The notes below the pieces were generated by a model that was given only the letters and a program-made list of their open reading frames with translations, was not told the origin of the DNA and did no database searches. 64,000 bases of DNA from UMGS1933 sp051891435 (GTDB lineage Bacteria; Bacillota; Clostridia; TANB77; CAG-508): the NCBI GenBank assembly GCA_051891435.1, contig JBJFFE010000069.1:1-64000 (forward strand), given 5' to 3'. A program made the translations under genes and the position numbers. The stretch's first letter is position 1. The number at the start of each line of letters is the position of its first letter. This document shows, one piece after another, positions 55,268 to 63,390 of this stretch.

Positions 55268-55861
55268 ATGAATTTACCAAATAAATTAACAATATTTAGA
55301 ATAATACTTGTGCCAATAATGGTTATAATATCCATTTTAAACATTCAAGGTACATTTTTAAATATACCAATAACATATTGGATAATAAACCTAATTTTTA
55401 TAATTGCATCTTTCACAGATCATTTAGATGGAAAATTAGCCAGAAAAAATAATCAAATAACAACTTTTGGAAAATTTGCAGACCCACTCGCAGATAAAAT
55501 TTTGGTACTATCTACAATGCTTATATTAGTAGAATTCAATAAATTACCAGCATGGATACCAATTATAGTATTAGCTAGAGAGTTTGTTGTTTCAGGTTAT
55601 AGGCTAGTTGCAGTAGAGAAAGGTGGACAAGTTATAGCTGCAAATATTTTTGGTAAATTAAAAACAGTTACTCAAATGATAGCTATAATATTAAGTTTGC
55701 TAGATATAAATGCGTTCGCAACTTTTATAAATACAAAATTAACGGGATATAATTTAATAATTAATATTTTATCAACTACATTTATGTTTGTATCTGTAAT
55801 TGCTACAATATTTTCTGGTTGGAACTATATAAAAGATGGAAAAAACTTACTGAAAGATTAA
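55268..55861 (+). CDS. pgsA: CDP-diacylglycerol--glycerol-3-phosphate 3-phosphatidyltransferase
   Basis: PgsA makes phosphatidylglycerol phosphate. The 197-residue membrane protein starts with MNLPNKLTIFRIILVPI and has the CDP-alcohol phosphotransferase motif DHLDGKLARKNN...GKFADPLADK (about 57-83), with all three key Asp. Several membrane helices follow. It has a GGAGG site. Confidence 0.94.
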   Translation: MNLPNKLTIFRIILVPIMVIISILNIQGTFLNIPITYWIINLIFIIASFTDHLDGKLARKNNQITTFGKFADPLADKILVLSTMLILVEFNKLPAWIPIIVLAREFVVSGYRLVAVEKGGQVIAANIFGKLKTVTQMIAIILSLLDINAFATFINTKLTGYNLIINILSTTFMFVSVIATIFSGWNYIKDGKNLLKD

Positions 55862-55981
55862 AAATCATATAAAAAATGAATAAAAAAATAAAAATTATAA
55901 AAAAATAATAAAAAAGGCTTGAAAAAAATCAAATTTTGTGGTAAAGTATATATAAGTGTTTAATAAAAGTGAGGTAAAAAT

Positions 55982-56323
55982 ATGAAAAAAGTAATAATAA
56001 GTATAATAGCAATTTTAGCAGTAGTGGCTGTTGCAAATACAGTTTTTGCATCAAGTGTTTTAGATGACTTAGAAGGCTTGAAACAAGAAGGTAATACCGC
56101 AATTAAAGAAAACCAAAATCTTGAAGAGATTGAATCAGGTGAGTTAGAAAATCAAAATAAAAACCAAAACTTAAATACTAATGTAGCAAACAATAAAAAT
56201 GAAAATGCGCCAACAACAACTCCATATACAGGTATTGAAGATTATTCATCAGCTATATTTATAGTAATATTTGCAGTTTCTGCAATATATGCATACAAAA
56301 AAATTAGAGATTATAAAGAGTAG
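55982..56323 (+). CDS. Small secreted protein with C-terminal sortase sorting signal
   Basis: The 113-residue product has a signal peptide (cleavage likely after about residue 23, VFA-SS), an Asn/Glu-rich linker, then TPYTG (80-84), a hydrophobic segment (about 89-104) and a basic tail KKIRDYKE. This is the layout of an LPXTG-type cell-wall sorting signal. The sortase gene lies convergently just downstream. I infer that it is that sortase's substrate. No other domain is recognisable. Confidence 0.7.
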   Translation: MKKVIISIIAILAVVAVANTVFASSVLDDLEGLKQEGNTAIKENQNLEEIESGELENQNKNQNLNTNVANNKNENAPTTTPYTGIEDYSSAIFIVIFAVSAIYAYKKIRDYKE

Positions 56324-56328
56324 AATAT

Positions 56329-56356
56329 AAAAAGGTAAGTTTACTTACCTTTTTTC
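56329..56356. terminator. Bidirectional terminator between sorting-signal protein and sortase
   Basis: AAAAAGGTAAGT and ACTTACCTTTTTT form a symmetrical hairpin with T runs on both strands, placed between two convergent stops and overlapping the sortase 3' end. Confidence 0.8.
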
Positions 56357-56967
56357 TTTTGCCTTTATAATAAGCCTTTTTCCGATTTGAATTATTGCAT
56401 GTAACTAAGGTTATTTCTTTTTCTCCGATTAGTTTCTTGAGATAAATAACTTAAATTATCTGGTTCAACTTCGTAACTCTCATATACTTCATATGAAAGC
56501 ATGTTTCTATTAGAATTATAAATATTAATAATATCTTTTGACTCAAGTAAATATAAATTACTAAAAAAATCAGATGTATTGTAATTGTGCCCAATAATAC
56601 AAAAATTACCAATGGTATTTATGTCTGGTCCATAAAATTTACATACAGATATTTTTAAAAGTTCATTAGAATAGTCCGAAAAAATTGGATAAGAAATATT
56701 AATTTTTGGTATTTCTATAGTGCCGATAATTGAAATTAAATTGTCATTAGCTTTTATAGTGCTTTCGGCATTTTTAGAATACAGACGAGTAAGATTATAA
56801 TTTTTAACAGTAGACTCAGAAATTTTTTTTACGTGTTTTTCTGAATAATTTTGCCAAAATAGATGTATAATAAAAATTAGAATGATAAAGCAGAATATGA
56901 AAAATTGAAAAGAATATAATCTTTTATTTAGTTCTTTTGCTTTTTTATTTTCTAAAATCTGATTCAT
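56345..56967 (-). CDS. Sortase (class B/D-like), recoded twice at CGG
   Basis: Sortases join surface proteins to the cell wall. The 206-residue protein has an N-terminal membrane anchor (about 20-38), a beta-barrel with FCIIGHNYNTSDFF (catalytic His127), and the C-terminal active site. In zero frame the first CGG (codon at 56427-56425) leads to an early stop without Cys or Arg. Skipping C gives TNGEKEITLVTCNNSN with catalytic Cys190. The next codon after NNSN is a second CGG (56384-56382); skipping again gives GKRLIIKAKEKR with catalytic Arg197 and a TAA at 56347. Both shifts are needed for the active site. Confidence 0.92.
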
Positions 56968-57010
56968 AATAATATTTTTAGAAAAAATTTAAGAAATATT
57001 CTTAAAACTA

Positions 57011-57039
57011 TTGCAAAAACTGGAAAAATTTTGTATAAT
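57011..57039 (+). promoter_or_regulatory. Promoter of the rimP-infB operon
   Basis: TTGCAA (57011-57016) and TATAAT (57034-57039) have 17-bp spacing, about 75 bases upstream of rimP. Confidence 0.65.
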
Positions 57040-57062
57040 AATTAAGCAAATAAAAAATAGAC

Positions 57063-57097
57063 CTTAAGAGTGGGAGTTTTCCCACTCTTAAGTTTTG
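57063..57097 (+). promoter_or_regulatory. Perfect hairpin in the rimP leader (attenuator candidate)
   Basis: CTTAAGAGTGGGA, GTTT and TCCCACTCTTAAG form a 13-bp perfect stem followed by TTTTG, between the promoter and the ribosome-binding site at 57101-57106. It resembles a terminator, so it may attenuate the nusA operon. Confidence 0.7.
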
Positions 57098-57112
57098 AAA
57101 AGGAGACAGATA

Positions 57113-57569
57113 TTGACTAATATAGAAAGTAAAGTAGAAAACTTAATAATTAAACAAGTAGAAAAACTTGGTTATGAACTATATGATGTTGAATATACAA
57201 AAGAAGGAAAAGATTATTTCTTAAGAATATATATTGATAGTGATAAAGGCATTTCACTTGATGATTGTGAAAAAGTAAATAATGAAATAACAGACTTATT
57301 AGATACAGCAGATTATATAAAAGAACAATATTTTTTAGAGGTATCTTCTACACGGAATAGAAAAAGTACTAAAAAAAGATAAACACCTTGAAAAAAATAT
57401 TGGAACAGAAGTACAAGTAAAATTATTTAAGCCTATAAATAATAGCAAGCAACACGTAGGGAAACTAAAGAGTTTTAATGATGATGAAATAGTTCTTGAA
57501 ACAAATAATAATGAAATGGTTTTAAATAGAAAAAACATTTCGCAAATAAAAACAATTTATAAATGGTAG
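57113..57569 (+). CDS. rimP: Ribosome maturation factor RimP, +1 recoded at CGG
   Basis: RimP helps 30S assembly. The TTG at 57113 follows AGGAGA. The N-terminal domain has YELYDVEYTKEGKDYFLRIY and KGISLDDCEKVN. At 57353-57355 the frame meets CGG in EVSST-CGG. Skipping C gives SSTGIEKVLKKDKHLEKN, the family junction (SSPGxxRxL), then an Sm-like C-terminal domain to a TAG at 57567, 151 residues. The zero frame stops nine codons later. nusA follows. Confidence 0.92.
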
Positions 57570-57585
57570 AAAGGAAGGTATAAAA

Positions 57586-58695
57586 ATGAAAACAATTGAT
57601 AATAAAGAACTAGTTATGGCGATGGAAGAATTAGAAAAAGAAAGAGGAATTGAAAAGGCATATTTACTAAAATCTATAGAGGATGCATTAGTAGTTGCAT
57701 ATAAGAAAAATTTTGATTCTGCAGAAAATGTAAAAGTTGTAATGGAGGAAACTACAGGACAAATACATGTATACAGCCAAAAAGAAGTTGTAGAAAATGT
57801 AGAAAATGATAATTTACAAATAAGCAAAGAATTGGCAAAAAAATATGATAAAAAGGCAGAAGTAGGAGATATAATAAACATAGAATTAGCTCCTAAAGAT
57901 TTTGGAAGAATAGCTGCTCAAACAGCTAAACAAGTAATTATGCAAAAAATAAGAGAAGTAGAAAGAAACATGATATTTACAGAATATAATGACAGAAAAG
58001 GAGAAATTGTTTCTGGAATAGTTCAAAAAGCAGAAGGTGGAACTGTAGTATTAGATTTAGGAAAACTAGAAGGAATTATGCCTTTAAAAGAACAAATTCC
58101 TACAGAAAAATACAAAGTAAATGATAAAATAAAAGCTTATGTATTAAGTGTAGAAAAGGGGTTAAAGGGTATTCCTCAAGTATTGGTTTCAAGAACTGCT
58201 CCTGATTTTGTAAGAAAATTGTTTGAATTTGAAATACCAGAAATATATGAAGGATTAATAGAAATAAAGAGTGTATCTAGAGATGCTGGAAATAGAAGTA
58301 AAGTAGCAGTATATTCTACAAATCCTGATATTGACCCAGTTGGTTCTTGCGTTGGACAAAAAGGAATAAGAATACAAAACATTATAAATGAATTAAATGG
58401 AGAAAAGATTGATGTTATAGAGTGGAGTGAAGATCCTGCAACATTTATTTCTGCAGCATTACTTCCAGCACAAGTTATGGCAGTAGATGTAAAAGAAGAT
58501 GAAAAATTTGCACAAGTAATTGTACCAGATGACCAATTATCTTTAGCAATAGGAAAATCTGGACAAAATGCAAGATTAGCTGCAAGACTTGTAAAATGGA
58601 AAATAGATATAAAAAGTGAATCACAATTTAGACAATTACTAGAATATAATGAAAATATGGAAAATGAAGAAATAGAAGAAGGAAATGAAGAATAA
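57586..58695 (+). CDS. nusA: Transcription termination/antitermination factor NusA
   Basis: NusA controls pausing, termination and antitermination. The 369-residue product has an N-terminal RNAP-binding domain (to about 125), an S1 domain (GEIVSGIVQKAEGGTVVLDLG near 138-158) and two KH domains (SRDAGNRSKVAVYS and GSCVGQKGIRIQNI near 226-265, LAIGKSGQNARLAARL near 320-335). Its stop overlaps the rnpM start by one base. Confidence 0.96.
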   Translation: MKTIDNKELVMAMEELEKERGIEKAYLLKSIEDALVVAYKKNFDSAENVKVVMEETTGQIHVYSQKEVVENVENDNLQISKELAKKYDKKAEVGDIINIELAPKDFGRIAAQTAKQVIMQKIREVERNMIFTEYNDRKGEIVSGIVQKAEGGTVVLDLGKLEGIMPLKEQIPTEKYKVNDKIKAYVLSVEKGLKGIPQVLVSRTAPDFVRKLFEFEIPEIYEGLIEIKSVSRDAGNRSKVAVYSTNPDIDPVGSCVGQKGIRIQNIINELNGEKIDVIEWSEDPATFISAALLPAQVMAVDVKEDEKFAQVIVPDDQLSLAIGKSGQNARLAARLVKWKIDIKSESQFRQLLEYNENMENEEIEEGNEE

Positions 58696-58976
58696 TGAAA
58701 AAAATCGTTCAAAGAACATGTATAGGTTGTAATATAAAAAAAGATAAAAGAGAACTATTAAGAATAGTTCTAAATAAAGACGGAGAGCTTTTTGTTGATA
58801 AAACTGGAAAAGCAGAAGGTAGGGGAACCTATATATGCTATGATGAACGATGTTTAGAAAAGGCGATAAAAACAAAAAGAATAGAAAAGATATTAGGCTT
58901 AAAAATAAATGATGAACTTTGTGATTTTATAAGGGGTGTAATTATTGAAAAAAATAGAAACAAAGAGAACAACTAA
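58695..58976 (+). CDS. rnpM: RnpM (YlxR) RNA-binding protein
   Basis: YlxR/RnpM is a small RNA-binding protein that modulates RNase P in Bacillus. The 93-residue product begins with KKIVQRTCIGCNIKKDKREL and has the GRGTYICYDERCLEKAIK motif. The YlxQ (L7Ae-like) gene that usually separates it from infB is missing; infB starts 27 bases on. Confidence 0.9.
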   Translation: MKKIVQRTCIGCNIKKDKRELLRIVLNKDGELFVDKTGKAEGRGTYICYDERCLEKAIKTKRIEKILGLKINDELCDFIRGVIIEKNRNKENN

Positions 58977-59003
58977 TAGTAAAAAATGTGGGGGTGATAT
59001 AAT

Positions 59004-61895
59004 ATGAGTAAAATGAAAGTACATGAATTAGCAAAAAAAATTGGAATAAGTAGTAAAGAAGCTGTGGAAAGAGCAAAAGAATTAGGAATTGATATAAAAA
59101 ATCATTTAAGTATTTTAGAAGAAAATGATGTAAAAAAACTTGAAGAAAGCTTTGAAAAACAAAAAAAGGACAGTTCAGGGAAAAACAGTGCTCCAGTAAT
59201 TATAAGAAGACAAGTTATAATGGAGAACGAGGAAGAAAAAGTTGATAAAAACAAAAACATTCAACCTTCTAAAAAAGGAGTTGGATTTGTTGAAAATGAA
59301 AGAAAAAAAGACTATAACATTGTATATAGGAACAAACAAGTAAAACCACTTACTGTTAGTGAGCTATTTGGAATGCCTAAAAAAGAAGAACCAAAAACAG
59401 AGGTTAAAGAAAAAAATATTGAAAAACCAGAGGAAACAGAAACATCAGCTGCTCAAAAAAAAGTTCTAGAAACTGGTACTGAAAAGAAAGAAAATGATAT
59501 TAAACAAGATGAAAACACACCTCAAGCTAGACAACAATATAATAACAAAAACAATAATTTTGGAAATCAAAATAGACCATACAATAAAGATTTAAGAAAT
59601 AATAATTCATATGCTAACTCAAATAGACCATATAATAGAGATAGTAATCCATTTAATAACCAAAATAGACCATATAATAGAGAAAATAATTATCAAAATA
59701 GGCCATATAATAGAGATGGAAGAAATAATAGACCATTTAACAAAGATAATAGAAATAACAATACTTTTGGTAACCAAAATCGCCCATTTAATCAAAGAAG
59801 ACCTTTAGATGAAAAAGGTGTAGAAAAAAATATAAAAAATATAATGTCTGCAGATATTGGTGAAAAAGAAAATGTTAGAGATTATGCTAGCAAGGCAATA
59901 GACAAACAAAAGAATAATAATAAATATGATGACAATAAAATAAATAAAAAAGCAAATAAATCTAGAAAAAATAATTATGAAGATTTTAGTAGTCATAAAT
60001 TGAAAGACTTAAAACAAGAAAATAGATTATCTAATATGTTTACAGAAGGTTCAATGCTTGATTATTATGATTTAACAACAACTAGAGGAAAGAAGAATAA
60101 AAAAAGAGTAGAAAACACAGAAGACAGAAATAAACAAAAAATATTCCAACTAACAGAAATAACAATTCCAGAAACTATTTCAGTAAAAGATTTAAGCACA
60201 GAATTAAAGAAAACAAGTGGAGAAATAATTAAAAAATTATTGAGTTACGGAATTCTTGCAACCATCAATAATGAAATAGATTTTGATACAGCATTTTTAA
60301 TTGCACAAGAATTTGGAGTAACGGCCATAAAGAAGGAAGTTGTCTCTGATGAAGATAAATTGTTTGATGATAGTGAGGATAGAGAAGAAGATTTAGTTCC
60401 AAGACCACCAGTAGTTGTTGTTATGGGTCACGTAGACCATGGAAAGACTTCACTTCTAGATGCAGTAAGACAAACTAATGTAATAGAAGGAGAAGCAGGT
60501 GGAATAACTCAAGCAATAGGTGCATACAAAGTAAAAATAAATGATAGAGAAATTACATTCTTAGATACTCCAGGACATGAAGCCTTTACAGCTATGCGTG
60601 CAAGAGGAGCACAAATTACAGATATAGCAATATTAGTTGTAGCTGCAAATGATGGTGTTATGCCTCAAACAGTTGAAGCAATTAACCATGCTAAAGCAGC
60701 AGAAATACCAATTATTGTTGCAATAAACAAAATAGATGTTGAAGGTGCAAATCCTCAAAAAGTAAAACAAGAATTGATGGAATATGGATTAGTTGCAGAA
60801 GAATGGGGAGGAGACACAATATTTGTTGAAATATCAGCAAAGAAAAAAATAAACATTGATAGTTTATTAGAAATGGTGTTACTTGTTGCAGATATGAAAG
60901 AATTAAAGGCAAATCCAAATAAACAAGCAAAAGGTGTTGTAATAGAAGCAAAACTTGATAAATCTAAAGGTGCAGTTGCAACAATGCTTGTACAACGTGG
61001 TACATTGGATGTTGGAGATACAATTATAGTTGGTTCTACAATAGGTAGAATTAGAACAATGACTGATGAAAATGGCAGAAAATTAAAGAAAGCAGGACCA
61101 TCAACACCAGTAGAAATAACAGGATTTTCATCTGTTCCAGAAGCTGGAGAAACATTCTATGAAGTAGAAGATGAAAAAACTGCAAAACATTTAATAGAAA
61201 CAAGAAAACGTAAAGAAAGAGAGAAAGCTTTAAGTGCAAATTCAAGAGTAACATTAGATGACTTATTTAGCCAAATTGAAAAAGGAAAATTAAAACAATT
61301 AAACTTAATTGTAAAAGCAGATGTGCAAGGTTCTGTTGAAGCAGTAAAATCTTCATTAGAGAAACTTTCTAATGAAGAAGTAATAGTAAAAGTAATACAT
61401 GCAAATGTTGGAGCAGTTACAGAATCGGATGTAACACTTGCAGAAGTTTCTAATGCTATAATCATTGCATTTAATGTAAGACCAGAACCACTTGCAAAGG
61501 ACAAAGCAGAAAAAACTGGAGTGGAAATAAAAACATATTCTGTAATTTACAATGCAATTGAAGATGTTGAAGCAGCAATGAAGGGATTATTAGACCCAGT
61601 GTATAAAGAAGTTATAATTGGAAATGCTGAAGTTAGACAAACATTTAAAATATCTAATGTTGGTACTGTTGCAGGATGCTATGTTACAAATGGTAAAGTA
61701 GCAAGAAATGCAGGAGTAAGAGTAATAAGAGATAATGTAGTAATTCATGAAGGAAAACTAATATCATTAAAGAGAATGAAAGATGATGCAAAAGAAGTTG
61801 CTCATGGATTTGAATGTGGTATTCAAATAGAAGACTTTAATGACTTAAAAGAAATGGACGTAATAGAAGCCTATATAATGGAGCAGGTTAAATAG
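59004..61895 (+). CDS. infB: Translation initiation factor IF-2 with Asn-rich linker
   Basis: IF-2 places initiator tRNA on the ribosome. The 963-residue product has an N-terminal IF2-N domain (KVHELAKKIGISSKEAVERA), a low-complexity linker at about 180-270 with six NRP(Y/F)N units, a second IF2-N domain (TISVKDLSTELKKTSGEII), the G domain GHVDHGKTSLLDAV (about 474-487), DTPGHEAF and NKID, and the C-terminal domains ending DVIEAYIMEQVK. It is highly expressed and contains no CGG codon. Confidence 0.96.
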   Translation: MSKMKVHELAKKIGISSKEAVERAKELGIDIKNHLSILEENDVKKLEESFEKQKKDSSGKNSAPVIIRRQVIMENEEEKVDKNKNIQPSKKGVGFVENERKKDYNIVYRNKQVKPLTVSELFGMPKKEEPKTEVKEKNIEKPEETETSAAQKKVLETGTEKKENDIKQDENTPQARQQYNNKNNNFGNQNRPYNKDLRNNNSYANSNRPYNRDSNPFNNQNRPYNRENNYQNRPYNRDGRNNRPFNKDNRNNNTFGNQNRPFNQRRPLDEKGVEKNIKNIMSADIGEKENVRDYASKAIDKQKNNNKYDDNKINKKANKSRKNNYEDFSSHKLKDLKQENRLSNMFTEGSMLDYYDLTTTRGKKNKKRVENTEDRNKQKIFQLTEITIPETISVKDLSTELKKTSGEIIKKLLSYGILATINNEIDFDTAFLIAQEFGVTAIKKEVVSDEDKLFDDSEDREEDLVPRPPVVVVMGHVDHGKTSLLDAVRQTNVIEGEAGGITQAIGAYKVKINDREITFLDTPGHEAFTAMRARGAQITDIAILVVAANDGVMPQTVEAINHAKAAEIPIIVAINKIDVEGANPQKVKQELMEYGLVAEEWGGDTIFVEISAKKKINIDSLLEMVLLVADMKELKANPNKQAKGVVIEAKLDKSKGAVATMLVQRGTLDVGDTIIVGSTIGRIRTMTDENGRKLKKAGPSTPVEITGFSSVPEAGETFYEVEDEKTAKHLIETRKRKEREKALSANSRVTLDDLFSQIEKGKLKQLNLIVKADVQGSVEAVKSSLEKLSNEEVIVKVIHANVGAVTESDVTLAEVSNAIIIAFNVRPEPLAKDKAEKTGVEIKTYSVIYNAIEDVEAAMKGLLDPVYKEVIIGNAEVRQTFKISNVGTVAGCYVTNGKVARNAGVRVIRDNVVIHEGKLISLKRMKDDAKEVAHGFECGIQIEDFNDLKEMDVIEAYIMEQVK

Positions 61896-61916
61896 AAGAA
61901 AGGATACATTGGAAAA

Positions 61917-61992
61917 GAGGTGAGATGTGTGAAGTGTGAGGTGAGAATTCGAAATATCCCACTTCGCACTTCCAACTTCCCAATTCTTGACT
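61917..61992. repeat. Imperfect inverted repeat upstream of rbfA
   Basis: GTGAAGTGTGAGG and GAATTCG lie against CCCACTTCGCACTTCC in a GC-richer stretch unlike the surroundings. It fills the infB-rbfA gap of 145 bases and probably is another mobile hairpin class. Confidence 0.45.
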
Positions 61993-62040
61993 CATAATGT
62001 AGGAATTCATTTGTTAAAAAAATATTTAAAGGAGATTACA

Positions 62041-62415
62041 ATGCAAAAAAATAATAATGGTAGTAACCGTTTAGCTAGAGTTAATGAGGAATTAAAAAGA
62101 GAAATTAGTAATATAATTAACTATGAAGTAAAAAATTCTAATGTAACAGGAATGATTAGTGTAACTAAAGTAAAGGTTTCACCAGATTTACGATATGCTA
62201 AAGTATCAGTTAGTATAATAAATTCTAGAAACGTAAAACAAACACTTGCAGGATTAAAAGCAGCCTCTGGATTTATTAGAAGTAGAATAGCAGAAAAGAT
62301 AAATTTGAGAATAACTCCAGAATTAGTATTTGAATTAGATGATTCAATGGTATATGGAGAAAGAATAGATAATATATTAAAAGATATTATGCAAGATATA
62401 AAACCTGAAGAATAG
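62041..62415 (+). CDS. rbfA: Ribosome-binding factor A
   Basis: RbfA is a 30S maturation factor with a KH-like fold. The 124-residue product has RLARVNEELKREISNII (about 9-25), the conserved KVKVSPDLRYAKVSVS and LRITPELVFELDDS. The ATG at 62041 follows GGAG. nrnA starts 9 bases after it. Confidence 0.94.
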   Translation: MQKNNNGSNRLARVNEELKREISNIINYEVKNSNVTGMISVTKVKVSPDLRYAKVSVSIINSRNVKQTLAGLKAASGFIRSRIAEKINLRITPELVFELDDSMVYGERIDNILKDIMQDIKPEE

Positions 62416-62424
62416 GAGATATAT

Positions 62425-63381
62425 ATGACTATAGATAAAATTAAAGAAGAAATAAATAATGCAGAAAGTATAATAGTTTTAACCCATGAAATGCCAGATG
62501 GAGATGCTATTGGAAGCAGTTTGGCAATGTATAATGGACTAAAAACACTTGGTAAAGATGTAGAGGTTGTAATGTCAAATAATTCAGCAGTTTTTGATTT
62601 TTTACCAGGAGCAAGTGAAATAAAAATAGAAGGAACAAAAAACAATTATGATTTGGCAATTGCATTAGATTGCGGTGATATAAAAAGATTAAATGGTTAT
62701 ACAGAATATTTTGAAAATGCAAATACTACTATACAAATAGACCATCACGAAATAAATACAATGTTTGGAGAATATAATTTTGTAAATCCAACAGCACCAG
62801 CATGTGCACAGATATTAATTACAATTTTAGAGGAATTAGGCATAGAAATAACAAAGGATATAGGTACATGTTTACTTACAGGAATAATAACAGATACAGG
62901 AGGATTTAAATATCAAGGAGTATCTGCAGAAACTTTTGAATTTGCAGCTGAACTATTAAATAAAGGTGTAAATGTATCTAATATTTATAAGAAAGTCTTA
63001 CAAACTATTTCAAAATCTAAATTTGAACTTAGAAAATTAGCTATGGAAAGATTAGAATTTTTAGAAGATGGGAAAATTGCATTTACATATTTAAATGCCG
63101 AAGATGAAGAAAAAATAAATGCCGAAGCAGATAGCCATGAGGGAATAGTTGAAATGGGAAGAGATGTTGAAGGGGTAGAAGTATCAATATTTTTAAGAGA
63201 GAACAAAGAAAAAGATGGATATAAAATCTCTTTAAGGTCTAACGAATATGTAAATGTAGCAGATATATGCTTAATGTTTAATGGAGGAGGACATTTAAGA
63301 GCAGCAGGAGGAAATATAAAACTACCATTAGAAGAAGCAAAACAAAGAATAGTAGAAGAATGTAAGAAAAACTTAAAATAA
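62425..63381 (+). CDS. nrnA: Bifunctional oligoribonuclease/PAP phosphatase NrnA
   Basis: NrnA degrades nano-RNA and 3'-phosphoadenosine 5'-phosphate. The 318-residue DHH protein has HEMPDGDAIGSSLA (about 21-34), LDCGD (about 80-84), QIDHHEIN (about 104-111), TDTGGFKYQG near 158-167 and the DHHA1 motif FNGGGHLRAAGG near 287-298. It lies between rbfA and truB, the usual order. Confidence 0.95.
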   Translation: MTIDKIKEEINNAESIIVLTHEMPDGDAIGSSLAMYNGLKTLGKDVEVVMSNNSAVFDFLPGASEIKIEGTKNNYDLAIALDCGDIKRLNGYTEYFENANTTIQIDHHEINTMFGEYNFVNPTAPACAQILITILEELGIEITKDIGTCLLTGIITDTGGFKYQGVSAETFEFAAELLNKGVNVSNIYKKVLQTISKSKFELRKLAMERLEFLEDGKIAFTYLNAEDEEKINAEADSHEGIVEMGRDVEGVEVSIFLRENKEKDGYKISLRSNEYVNVADICLMFNGGGHLRAAGGNIKLPLEEAKQRIVEECKKNLK

Positions 63382-63390
63382 GGGAAATAA

